The notes below the pieces were generated by a model. It did no database searches, had not been told where the DNA came from, and worked only from the letters and a program-made list of their open reading frames with translations. A DNA stretch of 64,000 nucleotides from DATAES01 sp963802415 (GTDB lineage Bacteria > Actinomycetota > Acidimicrobiia > Acidimicrobiales > JACDCH01): NCBI GenBank assembly GCA_963802415.1, contig CAWDIH010000001.1:806001-870000 (forward strand), written 5' to 3'. Positions 45,485 to 56,676 of this stretch are shown in pieces; position 1 is the stretch's first letter, and each line of letters opens with the position of its first letter. The translations under genes were made by a program, and so were the position numbers.

Positions 45485-46720
45485 TTAGCGGGCGGGGCTC
45501 GCCGCTTCTGCAACCTCGGGGTACTTGCGTAGCTCTCGACGCGCGACCGACATACGGTGCACCTCGTCCGGGCCGTCGGCGAGCCGGAGTGTTCGGATGT
45601 GCGCGTAGAGCGAGGACAGGCCGAAGTCGTCACCGATGCCGGCGGCACCATGCGTCTGGATGGCGTGGTCGATGATCCCCAGTGCCATCTGCGGCACAGC
45701 CACTTTGATGCCGGATATCTCGGTGCGAGCGGCCTTGTTTCCCTGCGTGTCCATCAGCCACGCGGCATGGAACGTGTAGAGCCGCGCTTGATCGATGTCG
45801 ATGCGGGCGTCGGCGACCCACGTTTGAATCACGCCCTGCTCCGCAAGCGGCTTGCCGAATGCAGTGCGTGACTGCGCCCGCCGGCACAACAGTTCGAGCG
45901 CCCGTTCGGCCGCACCGATCGTGCGCATGCAGTGGTGGATGCGGCCTGGTCCGAGTCGAGCCTGGGCCATGGCGAACCCGCCTCCTTCCTCGCCGAGGAT
46001 GTTCGAACGCGGCACCCGCACGTTGTCGAAGGCGAGCTCACAGTGTCCTTCGCGGTCCTGGTAACCGAACACCGGTAGCGCACGCAGGTTCGTGATGCCG
46101 GGCGCGTCGACCGGAACGAGCACCATCGACTGTTGCACGTGGCGGGGACCACCCGGATCGGTCTTTCCCATGAGGATGAAGAGACGGCAGCGCGGATCTG
46201 CCGCGCCAGAGATCCACCACTTGCGACCGTTGATGACGTAGTCGTCGCCGTCACTGGCGATGCGACATTCGATGTTCGTTGCGTCGGAGGACGCCACCGC
46301 TGGTTCGGTCATTGCGAACGCGGAGCGGATCTCGCCTTCGAGCAGCGGTTGGAGCCACTGCTCCTGCTGCTCGGCGGTACCGAACATCGCGAGCAACTCC
46401 ATGTTGCCGGTGTCGGGTGCCGAGCAGTTGCAGGCTTCGGACGCGATCCCTGACCGTCCCATGATCTCGGCGAGCGGCGCGTAGTCGAGGTTCGACAGAC
46501 CTTCGGTCCACTGCGTCTTGTGTGGAAGGAAGAGGTTCCACAAGCCCCGCTTGCGGGCTTCGACCTTGAGCTGCTCCATCACCGGAGGATGAAAGTGCGG
46601 ATCGCCCGAGGCCTCGAGCTGTTCGCGGAACACCGGCTCGGCGGGATACACGTTTTCGTCCATGAAGCTGACAAGCTCGTCGCGGAGACGGCCGGCGGTC
46701 GGCGACAGCGAGAAGTCCAT
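45485..46720 (-). CDS. Acyl-CoA dehydrogenase
   Basis: A 411-residue flavoprotein. Conserved segments are SAFAMTEPAVASSDATNIEC (FAD/acyl binding), VINGRKWWISGAADPRCRLF, RVPRSNILGEEGGGFAMAQA, RIHHCMRTIGAAERALELL and HGAAGIGDDFGLSSLYAHIR. Such enzymes introduce the 2,3-double bond in acyl-CoA. The ATG at 46720 is 25 bp from the divergent hydratase start, so the two catabolic genes share a control region. Confidence 0.92.
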   Translation of the reverse strand: MDFSLSPTAGRLRDELVSFMDENVYPAEPVFREQLEASGDPHFHPPVMEQLKVEARKRGLWNLFLPHKTQWTEGLSNLDYAPLAEIMGRSGIASEACNCSAPDTGNMELLAMFGTAEQQEQWLQPLLEGEIRSAFAMTEPAVASSDATNIECRIASDGDDYVINGRKWWISGAADPRCRLFILMGKTDPGGPRHVQQSMVLVPVDAPGITNLRALPVFGYQDREGHCELAFDNVRVPRSNILGEEGGGFAMAQARLGPGRIHHCMRTIGAAERALELLCRRAQSRTAFGKPLAEQGVIQTWVADARIDIDQARLYTFHAAWLMDTQGNKAARTEISGIKVAVPQMALGIIDHAIQTHGAAGIGDDFGLSSLYAHIRTLRLADGPDEVHRMSVARRELRKYPEVAEAASPAR

Positions 46721-46745
46721 GGAGCGCACACTAGGTTCCTCGATC

Positions 46746-47447
46746 GTGACGGTGTCCTTCGGACAAGACGGTTCGGTCGCGGTCATCGGACTCGACGACG
46801 GCAAGGCAAATGCGATCACGCTCGATGTCCTAGCCGGCATCGACAGCGGACTCAGCAAGGCGCACGACAGCCGCGCGTCCGCCGTGCTGCTCACGGGCCG
46901 GCCAGGTCGCTTCTCGGCGGGCTTCGATCTGTCTGTCATGACCTCGGGCGAGGACCAGATCCGCGAGCTGGTCACGGAAGGTGCGGAAGCGCTGATGCGC
47001 TTGTTCACGCACCCGACGCCGGTCGTGTGCGCCTGCACGGGGCATGCGCTCGCCATGGGCTCGCTGCTCCTGCTCGCCGCCGACGTTCGCATCGGAGCCG
47101 CCGGCGACTACAAGCTCGGTTTGAACGAGGTGGCCATCGGCATGGGGTTGCCGATATTCGCCATCGAGCTCGCCCGCTACCGGTTGACAGCCGCGGGATT
47201 CAACGCGGCGCTCCTCGGCGAAGTGTTCGGCCCGCACGAGGCAACGGCGGTCGGTTACCTCGACCGCGTCGTCCCGGCGGACGCCGTGGTCGACGAGGCT
47301 TCCGCCATCGCGCGCCGCGTGGGCGAGTTGCGCACCGGTGCGGTCGCTCACTCCAAGCACCACGCGCGGAGCGAGCTCGCGGCCGCGGTCCTCAGCACGC
47401 TGGAGGCGGACATGGCCTCGCTGTCCGGGCCGAACCCGCGTTCGTGA
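46746..47447 (+). CDS. Enoyl-CoA hydratase/isomerase-family protein
   Basis: A 233-residue crotonase-fold protein. LDDGKANAITLDVLAGIDSG, the oxyanion-hole segments GRPGRFSAGFDLSVM and CTGHALAMGSLLLLAADVRI, and LNEVAIGMGLPIFAIELARY are present. The usual second catalytic Glu pair is not both visible, so hydratase or isomerase activity is not certain. GTG 46746 is preferred; an ATG nine codons upstream would overlap the divergent gene start. Confidence 0.82.
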   Translation: MTVSFGQDGSVAVIGLDDGKANAITLDVLAGIDSGLSKAHDSRASAVLLTGRPGRFSAGFDLSVMTSGEDQIRELVTEGAEALMRLFTHPTPVVCACTGHALAMGSLLLLAADVRIGAAGDYKLGLNEVAIGMGLPIFAIELARYRLTAAGFNAALLGEVFGPHEATAVGYLDRVVPADAVVDEASAIARRVGELRTGAVAHSKHHARSELAAAVLSTLEADMASLSGPNPRS

Positions 47448-47563
47448 CGACCGGACGGACGGTCGTCGCACCCCGCCCGGGCGCCTGCTGACGCCCTTGT
47501 GCCGCAACGGATTCGAGGCTGCAGGTTGACAGCACGGCGCTCAGGCCCCTACGTGTTGACCCA

Positions 47564-50239
<2,676 letters not shown>

Positions 50240-50303
50240 CCGAGGTCGCGGACGGACCGGGGTAGCCCAGAGCGCCCGAGCCGCGCCGGTAACCTCGGAA
50301 GCC

Positions 50304-51887
50304 GTGGCTGAACCGGCCTCCCACCGGGCTTCGGCCGACCCGTCCCGGCCGCACACCGAACCAGCAGCAGAACCTGCGTCAGCGGCCGGTTCGTCCGGTC
50401 CATCCGACGCACACGACGTGGGCGACGCTTCGAGCCCAATGGGGCTCGGAACAACAGGAATCGACGTACCGGTCGTACCGTTCCCCGCCTTTCTCGAGGA
50501 GAAGGTCGAGCCGCCCGCACATCTGGCGCTGCACGTCCGGCTGTTCGGCAGTCACGCGTTCTTCCGGTTGTGGATCGCGCAGGTCGTTTCTTCGCTCGGC
50601 GACTGGCTCGGGTTCCTGGCCATCACGATTCTGGCCGCGTCGATCGGATCTGGCTCCGGCGGCGCGGCCGTCGGCCTCGTCATGTCGGCGCGCATCATCC
50701 CCGGCTTCTTCTTCTCGCCGGTCGCTGGCGTCCTCGTCGATCGGTGGGACCGCAAGAAGATCATGGTCACGTGCGACGTCATCCGCGCCGGGATGATCTG
50801 CACGTTGCCGTTCATCCACAGCGTGCTCGGCCTGGTGCTCGTGTCCCTCGTACTCGAGATCTGCACGCTCCTGTGGTCGCCCGCCAAGGAGGCGTCCGTT
50901 CCCAACCTCGTTCCGACCGACCGATTGACCACCGCGAACTCGCTGTCGCTCGCAGCTGCGTATGGCACGTTCCCGATTGCCGCTGTGCTCTTCGCGTTGC
51001 TCGCGCAAGCCTCGCGCTGGCTGGGCACCGTCGACGCACTGAACTTCCTCAAGACCGATCAAACAGCGCTTGCGTTCTATGTGGACGCGGGCACGTTCGT
51101 CGTGTCGGCCATCATGATCTCGACGTTGGCGTTGCCTGAAGCTGCGCGCCGAGCGCGGACAAAGAAGAACGGCGACAAGCGAATCGACTTCGGGCAGTCG
51201 TACGAACAGTTGAAGGAAGGCTGGCGCTACATCTTCATGAACCCGATCGTTCGATCCGTCAACCTTGGGCTCGCAGCGGGGTTGATTGGCGGTGGCATGG
51301 TGGTGCCGCTCGGATCGATCTTCTCGACGGAAGTGCTCGGCGCGGGTGCGGCCGGTTACGGCGTGTTCATCACCGCGCTCGGCTTCGGCGTCGCGGGCGG
51401 GGTCTTGCTGCTCTCCGTGACGCAGGGACGACTTCCGAAGACACGCGTGTTCGAGGTGTCGATCTTCGTCGCGTCCGGTTCGCTCTTCTTCGCAGCTTCG
51501 ATGACGACGCTTGCCCTCGCGCTCATCCCGGTGTTCGTGCTCGGTGTGTGCGCAGGGTCGGTGTATGTCGTCGGCTTCACCTTGTTGCACGAGAGCGTGG
51601 ACGACGAGTTGCGCGGGCGCATCTTCAGCGCGCTCTACACCATTGTGCGCCTGTGCCTGCTGATCGCCTTCGCGCTCGGGCCTTTCCTGTCCGAGCTTCT
51701 CGACCGCATCTCCCGTTCGTTGTTCACCGGCCGCACCGTCACACTTCCCGGCGGCCAGGAGCTCTTCTTGCCAGGCGTCCGGCTGACGCTGTACATGGCG
51801 TCGCTCATCATCTTCATCGCAGGCTTGATCGTGGTTCGGTCCATGGCGTCGGCACGGAAGGCGAACGTGAGTGCTGATCGCATTTGA
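50304..51887 (+). CDS. Major facilitator superfamily transporter
   Basis: A 527-residue transporter. An N-terminal hydrophilic extension of about 75 residues is followed by FRLWIAQVVSSLGDWLGFLA and a dozen hydrophobic segments; the loop-2/3 motif is VAGVLVDRWDRKKIMVTCDV. It belongs to the MFS_3 (enterobactin-exporter-like) group; the substrate is unknown. GTG 50304 is chosen, but the frame is open upstream. It overlaps tmk at its end. The order topA–MFS–tmk–holB is a conserved actinobacterial arrangement. Confidence 0.85.
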   Translation: MAEPASHRASADPSRPHTEPAAEPASAAGSSGPSDAHDVGDASSPMGLGTTGIDVPVVPFPAFLEEKVEPPAHLALHVRLFGSHAFFRLWIAQVVSSLGDWLGFLAITILAASIGSGSGGAAVGLVMSARIIPGFFFSPVAGVLVDRWDRKKIMVTCDVIRAGMICTLPFIHSVLGLVLVSLVLEICTLLWSPAKEASVPNLVPTDRLTTANSLSLAAAYGTFPIAAVLFALLAQASRWLGTVDALNFLKTDQTALAFYVDAGTFVVSAIMISTLALPEAARRARTKKNGDKRIDFGQSYEQLKEGWRYIFMNPIVRSVNLGLAAGLIGGGMVVPLGSIFSTEVLGAGAAGYGVFITALGFGVAGGVLLLSVTQGRLPKTRVFEVSIFVASGSLFFAASMTTLALALIPVFVLGVCAGSVYVVGFTLLHESVDDELRGRIFSALYTIVRLCLLIAFALGPFLSELLDRISRSLFTGRTVTLPGGQELFLPGVRLTLYMASLIIFIAGLIVVRSMASARKANVSADRI

Positions 51888-52452
51888 AGGCGGCGAGGGC
51901 TCGGGCAAATCGACCCAGGCCCGCTTGCTGGCGACGCGCCTCGGCGCAGTGCTGACGTTCGAGCCGGGAGGAACCGCGCTGGGAGCCGAGCTACGCGCGC
52001 TGTTGCTCGACGGAGGCGAGGTCGACCCACGCGCAGAAGCGCTGCTCATGGCGGCGGACCGGGCGCAGCACCGAAGCGAGGTCATCAAACCGGCCCTCGA
52101 CCGCGGCCTTCACGTGGTGACCGACCGCTATCTCTACTCGTCGCTCGCGTACCAGGGCTACGGGCGGGAACTCGATGTGGAGGCCGTCCGTTCGCTGTCA
52201 GAATTCGCCGACGCGCCCGAGGCGGATCTCGTCGTCCTGTTGAAGATCCCGGCGGCGGTGCGGCGTGAGCGGCGACGCCAAGGCAACCTGGACCGCATTG
52301 AAGCCGGCGACGACGCCTTTCACGAGCGCGTCGAGAGGGGATTCCTGGAGCTCGCGGCGCGAGATCGCAAGCGATGGGCCGTGATCGTCGCAACAGGCGC
52401 CGTCGAGCACGTCGCCGAGCTCGTGTGGACCGAGGTACAAGCCCGGTTGTAG
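51871..52452 (+). CDS. tmk: Thymidylate kinase
   Basis: A 193-residue kinase making dTDP from dTMP. P-loop IAFEGGEGSGKSTQARLLAT, substrate segment FEPGGTALGAELRALLL, VVTDRYLYSSLAYQGYGREL (DRY) and a lid RRERRRQGNLDRIE are present. GTG 51871 overlaps the end of the transporter gene by 17 bases, so it is translationally coupled. It is intact. Confidence 0.95.
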   Translation: MLIAFEGGEGSGKSTQARLLATRLGAVLTFEPGGTALGAELRALLLDGGEVDPRAEALLMAADRAQHRSEVIKPALDRGLHVVTDRYLYSSLAYQGYGRELDVEAVRSLSEFADAPEADLVVLLKIPAAVRRERRRQGNLDRIEAGDDAFHERVERGFLELAARDRKRWAVIVATGAVEHVAELVWTEVQARL

Positions 52453-52502
52453 CGACAACGGACCTACGCACGTCGGTCCGTCCGGGCTGCTTGACTGCGG
52501 AC

Positions 52503-53570
52503 ATGACGGATCCGTGGGCAAGAGTCGTCGGCCAAGAGCGAGCACTGGCCGCGCTCCAGGCGGCGTCGCGATCGCCCGTCCACGCCTATCTCCTGGTCGG
52601 CCCGCACGGCAGCGGCAAGCGCGATCTGGCACGCGCCTTCGCCGCGTCCCTGTTGTCGTCCAGCGCAACGGACGATCCCGATCGGGCTGTTCATCTCGCC
52701 TTGGCCGGACGGCATCCCGACCTGCACGAGTTCGAGCGGGCCGGCCCGTACATCACCGTCGAGCAGGCCGACTCGATCATTCGTGAGGCCAACCGCTCAG
52801 GCGTCGAGAGCGACCGCAAGGTCCTCGTACTGGTCGACTTCCACTTGGTCCAGCCAGCGGTCGAAGCGAAGCTGCTGAAGACCATTGAAGAGCCGCCCGC
52901 GGGCGCGGTCTTCGTCGTCCTCGCCGAGACAGTTTCTGCGTTGCTCGAGCCGATCGCGTCGCGATGTGTTCGCATCGAGCTTGATCCGCTGTCGCCGTCC
53001 GTGCTTCGGGACGCGCTTGTAGACGAAGGCATCGCTGAGCAGACCGCCGCGACGGTGTCGACTGCGGTGGGCGGTGACCTTGCACGTGCTCGACTGCTCG
53101 CGACCGATCCTCGGTTCTCTCTTCGCCAGAACGCGTGGGCCGCGATTCCGCACGTGCTCGACGACTCCGGCGCGACCGTCGCTCGCCTCATTGGAGAACT
53201 GCGCTCGATGATCGACGATGCGGCCGCTCCGCTGGAGGCACGTCAGGCGGTCGAGGTCGCGGAGTTGGAGGAACGGATCGAGCGCTACGGCGAACGCGGC
53301 TCCCGCAAGCGTGAGCTCGTTGACCGCCATCGGCGGGAGCTGCGACGGCATCGGACCGACGAGATCCGCTTCGGGCTCGCAACGCTCGCGGGCAGTTACC
53401 GCGACACGTTGTCGACGTCGCCTCCGGTGCTCGACCCTCGGGCTGCGGTCGAGGCGATCGCGCTCGTCGACGATGCGCACAAGTCATTGGAGCGCAATCC
53501 GAACGAGACGCTCTTGCTGCAAGCGCTGCTGCTGCGCCTTCCCGTGCTTCGCGTCACGGCATCAGCCTGA
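52503..53570 (+). CDS. holB: DNA polymerase III subunit delta prime
   Basis: A 355-residue clamp-loader AAA+ protein. VVGQERALAALQAASRSPVH, LLVGPHGSGKRDLARAFAAS (P-loop), DRKVLVLVDFHLVQPAVEAK, LLKTIEEPPAGAVFVVLAE and the SRC motif in PIASRCVRIELDPL are typical. The zinc cysteines of gamma/tau are absent. It follows tmk by 50 bp. The stop is four bases from the convergent Fic gene. Confidence 0.92.
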   Translation: MTDPWARVVGQERALAALQAASRSPVHAYLLVGPHGSGKRDLARAFAASLLSSSATDDPDRAVHLALAGRHPDLHEFERAGPYITVEQADSIIREANRSGVESDRKVLVLVDFHLVQPAVEAKLLKTIEEPPAGAVFVVLAETVSALLEPIASRCVRIELDPLSPSVLRDALVDEGIAEQTAATVSTAVGGDLARARLLATDPRFSLRQNAWAAIPHVLDDSGATVARLIGELRSMIDDAAAPLEARQAVEVAELEERIERYGERGSRKRELVDRHRRELRRHRTDEIRFGLATLAGSYRDTLSTSPPVLDPRAAVEAIALVDDAHKSLERNPNETLLLQALLLRLPVLRVTASA

Positions 53571-53573
53571 GAC

Positions 53574-54698
53574 TCACCTCGACCAACTCGTGACGAGGTC
53601 GACGAGCTCGGTGGCCACCCACCACCGCCGCGGCCGTCCCGGGTGCGCGCGGGGGCCGAACGGGACCACGATGCCGTGCTCAGCCAAGACGCTGAGGCCG
53701 GTTCGACCCGACCGCTCGCTGACACCGAGCGAGCCGGCGACGATGTCCGAGCTGACGACCGGGAACTCCGGGAGCAAAGGCAGCACGCGGCGGGCCGCCG
53801 CATCGACCCGTACGTCGACCAAGCGATCGGTCCATCGGCCCAGCAAGTCGTCCACCTTGCGGACGAGATCGATGGTTGCGTCGGAGGCATCGTGAACGAC
53901 TTCGGCGAACCACCGCACCCACGGATCTGCGTCACCGAGTCTGAACTGCGTGAGGCCAGCCAGGTACGCGCCGCGGTCCGAGGCGACGCGCACACTGACC
54001 GGGGGAGGGCTGACGAGGTCGAGTCGCCTCGTCAGCAGCCAGCCGATCAGCACACGCCCGATGCGGCCGTTGCCGTCGGCATAGGGATGGATGATCTCGA
54101 ACTGCGCGTGTGCCACCGCCGCCTGCGTGATCGGATCGACGTCAGTGCGGTTCGCGAACGCCACGAGGTCGCGAGTGAGTCGAGACACGTCGCCGGGAGG
54201 CGGTGTCACCAGCGCGGCATCGAGTGGACTGGTGCCGCCGATCCATCCCTGGGCACTGCGAAACGCGCCGATCTGATTGGCCGGTAGGTGGCTCGCTCGG
54301 GTCATCAGTGATCGATGCCATCGGTGCAAGGTCTTGAACGAAAGCCGCCCACTCCGTGCTTCGGTCACGGCCGCGATGACAACGTTGAGGTTGTCGGCCA
54401 CCCACGTTGCGCGCTCACCGCCTGTCGGGTCGAGCTCCGCGGCAGCGACATCCGGGAGTGGAGCGCGGACACCCTCGATGAACGACGATGCGACACCCTC
54501 CGCGCGCAATAGGAGGCGAGCAAGCGGCTCCCATCTCGCGGGTAGCGCGTCGTTGCTCCGGCGCGCGGCTGCCGCCGCTTGCTCCGTCCGCCGAACCGTC
54601 GCCTCGGAAAGTTTGAGGCGCCTGGTCTCGAGTGGCTCGGGGACCCATGCCTTGGCACGCCGGCCTTGCCACGAGATCGTCAGTTCTCGTCCGACCAC
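53574..54698 (-). CDS. Fic-family protein, class II
   Basis: A 374-residue protein. The Fic active-site motif is EIIHPYADGNGRIGRVLIGW (H about 204). The N-terminal inhibitory motif SSFIEG (S71 to E75-G76) makes it a class II Fic, normally self-inhibited. The C-terminal 90 residues contain a winged-helix-like unit (SDIVAGSLGVSERSGRTGLS). Fic enzymes AMPylate protein side chains; the target is unknown. The frame opens at GTG 54698. No separate antitoxin gene is adjacent, in keeping with internal inhibition. Confidence 0.88.
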   Translation of the reverse strand: MVGRELTISWQGRRAKAWVPEPLETRRLKLSEATVRRTEQAAAAARRSNDALPARWEPLARLLLRAEGVASSFIEGVRAPLPDVAAAELDPTGGERATWVADNLNVVIAAVTEARSGRLSFKTLHRWHRSLMTRASHLPANQIGAFRSAQGWIGGTSPLDAALVTPPPGDVSRLTRDLVAFANRTDVDPITQAAVAHAQFEIIHPYADGNGRIGRVLIGWLLTRRLDLVSPPPVSVRVASDRGAYLAGLTQFRLGDADPWVRWFAEVVHDASDATIDLVRKVDDLLGRWTDRLVDVRVDAAARRVLPLLPEFPVVSSDIVAGSLGVSERSGRTGLSVLAEHGIVVPFGPRAHPGRPRRWWVATELVDLVTSWSR

Positions 54699-54701
54699 GA
54701 T

Positions 54702-54749
54702 CCTTCCGCATCCCTGATAGTTACGGAAGGTTAGCTCAGTTTGCTTCCG
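54702..54749. promoter_or_regulatory. Three CCTTCCG-type motifs upstream of the Fic gene
   Basis: CCTTCCG (54702-54708), its inverse CGGAAGG (54724-54730) and CTTCCG (54744-54749) lie directly before the Fic start at 54698, spaced about two helical turns apart in alternating orientation. They could be operator sites, possibly for the protein's own C-terminal winged helix. Confidence 0.4.
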
Positions 54750-54805
54750 AAACGTCGAGATTTACGGTCGTCGCCGTCCGATCCCGGACTACCCTGTCGT
54801 CTCCC

Positions 54806-54878
54806 GCCCGGGTAGCTCAGACGGCAGAGCAGCTCACTCGTAATGAGCAGGTCAGGAGTTCGATTCTCCTCTCGGGCT
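54806..54878 (+). tRNA. tRNA-Thr (anticodon CGT)
   Basis: A 73-base cloverleaf folds cleanly: acceptor GCCCGGG with CTCGGGC, D stem GCTC/GAGC, anticodon stem GCTCA/TGAGC around CTCGTAA (anticodon CGT, reading ACG), and T stem AGGAG/CTCCT with loop TTCGATT. The discriminator base is T. The CCA end is not encoded. A truncated reading frame follows immediately, so the 3' end may have served as an integration site. Confidence 0.93.
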
Positions 54879-54879
54879 C

Positions 54880-55057
54880 CGCAGACCTTGCCTTTCGGAC
54901 ATCGCGAACTGCTGAGCAGAACATTGCGTGGCTCGGATTGAACGGCATCGACATCGAGGCCGGACCCGCGCGACGGGTCGGATCGCGTGGTTGGGGCACG
55001 AGCGTGTACTGCCGCGATCCCAGCGGCAACGGCGTTGAGCTAATCGCCTATGAGTGA
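54880..55057 (+). pseudogene. C-terminal remnant of a glyoxalase/VOC-family protein
   Basis: The frame just after the tRNA reads NIAWLGLNGIDIEAGPARRV and then GWGTSVYCRDPSGNGVELIA YE, the classic C-terminal beta strand of a VOC-family (glyoxalase/bleomycin-resistance) protein, and ends in a normal stop. No start codon with a VOC N-terminus is present; the frame would have to run through the tRNA. Only about 55 of the usual 120 or so residues remain, so it is a truncated gene, likely cut by a recombination event at the tRNA. Confidence 0.7.
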
Positions 55058-55110
55058 GAGTTGGCGCGAGCCGCCACCGACCGGAAAGTGCCGTTTGTGT
55101 CGCCGGGGGT

Positions 55111-55919
55111 CTAAGGCGCGCGTTCCGCGATGGTGACGATGGCGAGGTGATGGATTGTGAGCATTCCTCCGTGAGCCTCCACGCGGCGCCTGACGCGCTC
55201 GAGTAGTTCCGCTTGCGCGTCGGGCGGAAGCTCTTTGACACCGGACTGAGTGGACAGATTGGCGGCGTACTCCTCGGCGGTCACGGGCACGTCGAACAGG
55301 TGGCGCGTAATCGTCGGCTCGGCGAACAAACTCGTGGCACGCACCATCGATCCGGCGTCCGCGGCCAAGTCCGGGTGCTTCGTCGAGGGATCGACGCGCT
55401 CGGCGCCAACGGCGACCCAGTCGTCTTGGACCGCCCACCAGAACCGGCTGGCTTCGTCGGGCACAACAACCGGCGTCGAGACCACGATGAGATGACCTTG
55501 GGGCTTCAGAACTTCGGCGGCCTTGACGAGTCGGATGTCAGGATCAACCCAGTGAAACGAGTTGCACGCGAAGACAGCGTCAAACGTCGCGTCGCGTGGC
55601 TCCCATCCCTCGAACGAAGTCGCACGGACCGAGACGTGCGGGAAGCCGGCGAGTTCTGGTGCGCGCGGGCAGCGAGGCGACGGTCGAGTTCCAGCGCCAG
55701 GATCCGTAGGCGACGTTCGGCTAAGGGTCGCGTTGCTTGCCCTGTGCCTGGGCCGATCTCCACGACCGTGGCGCCCGGCCCCAATCCCGCGAGCCGCACA
55801 ATGTCATCGAAGACCGCATCCGGGACAACTGGCCGAGTGCGGTCGTAGGCATCTGGATCTTCACCGAACCGGCCACGGAACACGGCTCGCCGGTCCGTCT
55901 CCCACGGCTCGGTCGGCAC
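55111..55919 (-). CDS. SAM-dependent methyltransferase (one frame break)
   Basis: A class I methyltransferase of about 269 residues. The SAM-binding motif I is GPGATVVEIGPGTGQATRPL, then ILALELDRRLAARA. After the break the frame reads SVRATSFEGWEPRDATFDAV, FACNSFHWVDPDIRL and AAEVLKPQGHLIVVSTPVVV. The frame changes near 55660. A GTG at 55919 precedes the FGEDPDAYDRTRP segment typical of this group. The substrate is unknown. It belongs to the accessory segment after the tRNA. Confidence 0.75.
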
Positions 55920-56145
55920 CACCCAACCACCCTGCCCTCCCGACGAGCCGTGGGCATCCTGCAAGTGCCGTTACATCTCGATTCTCGACGACGCCGGCCA
56001 CCTCGAAATCCGCTCGGTATCGCTCGTCCACAGGGCGCCCCCAACCGCCGGGTCGTAGCGACCGCTCGCATTCAGCATCGCAAAGGTCGCCACGTGAGCG
56101 TGATGTCGTCGGCGGCTCCGGATCGGGCTCGCTAGAAACTGCCTC

Positions 56146-56676
56146 ATGTTCGAGGTGGTCGAGATCGATGCGTCGAACTGGCGGCGGGCGCTCGCGGTCG
56201 AGGTTCGGACCGATCAGGTCCGCTTCGTCGCGGACCACCAGCCGGTGGCTCTCGTCATTCTCTCGAAGTGCTACGTGCGTCCCGACGGTCAGACGTGGAC
56301 GCCTTACCTTGCTCTCGACGACGACGAGCCTGTGGGCGTCGTTGCCGTCGCGTCGGAGGGGGACCACGTGCATCTCCGCCACTTCGCGATCGACCACCGG
56401 CGGCAGGGAGAGGGACTGGGACGGATGCTCCTGGACACGGTGGTCGCTGCGATCAGCCTCAGTCAGCCGATGTGCCGATCGGTGATCGTGACGGCACACC
56501 CGGAGAACGAGATCGCTCTGTCGCTCTACCTGTCAGCGGGGTTCCGCCGGACCGGAGCGTTTTCGGGCATCGAACCCGTGCTCTCACTCGACCTCACCGG
56601 GCCGCGACAACGCCTCTGGGCGCCGGGTACGCGACGTCAGGCAGCTGACGTGGCCCCCTTTCGCTCTCGGATGTGA
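56146..56676 (+). CDS. GNAT-family N-acetyltransferase
   Basis: A 176-residue acetyltransferase. The central strand PVGVVAVASEGDHVHLRHFA, the acetyl-CoA loop RRQGEGLGRMLLDTVVAAIS and the C-terminal VTAHPENEIALSLYLSAGFR match the family, ending near FSGIEPVLSLDL. The start is the ATG at 56146. The 3' end overlaps the convergent fucose-synthase-like gene by 40 bases, suggesting that one of the two genes has moved in. Confidence 0.85.
   Translation: MFEVVEIDASNWRRALAVEVRTDQVRFVADHQPVALVILSKCYVRPDGQTWTPYLALDDDEPVGVVAVASEGDHVHLRHFAIDHRRQGEGLGRMLLDTVVAAISLSQPMCRSVIVTAHPENEIALSLYLSAGFRRTGAFSGIEPVLSLDLTGPRQRLWAPGTRRQAADVAPFRSRM

Noticed and set aside
50379..52088. 569-codon minus-strand frame over the transporter gene
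   Set aside because: Shadow of the MFS and tmk genes, with a charged, motif-free translation.
54729..54760. Second tRNA-like start (GGTTAGCTCAG)
   Set aside because: No anticodon or T arm follows; only the short D-arm-like match is present.
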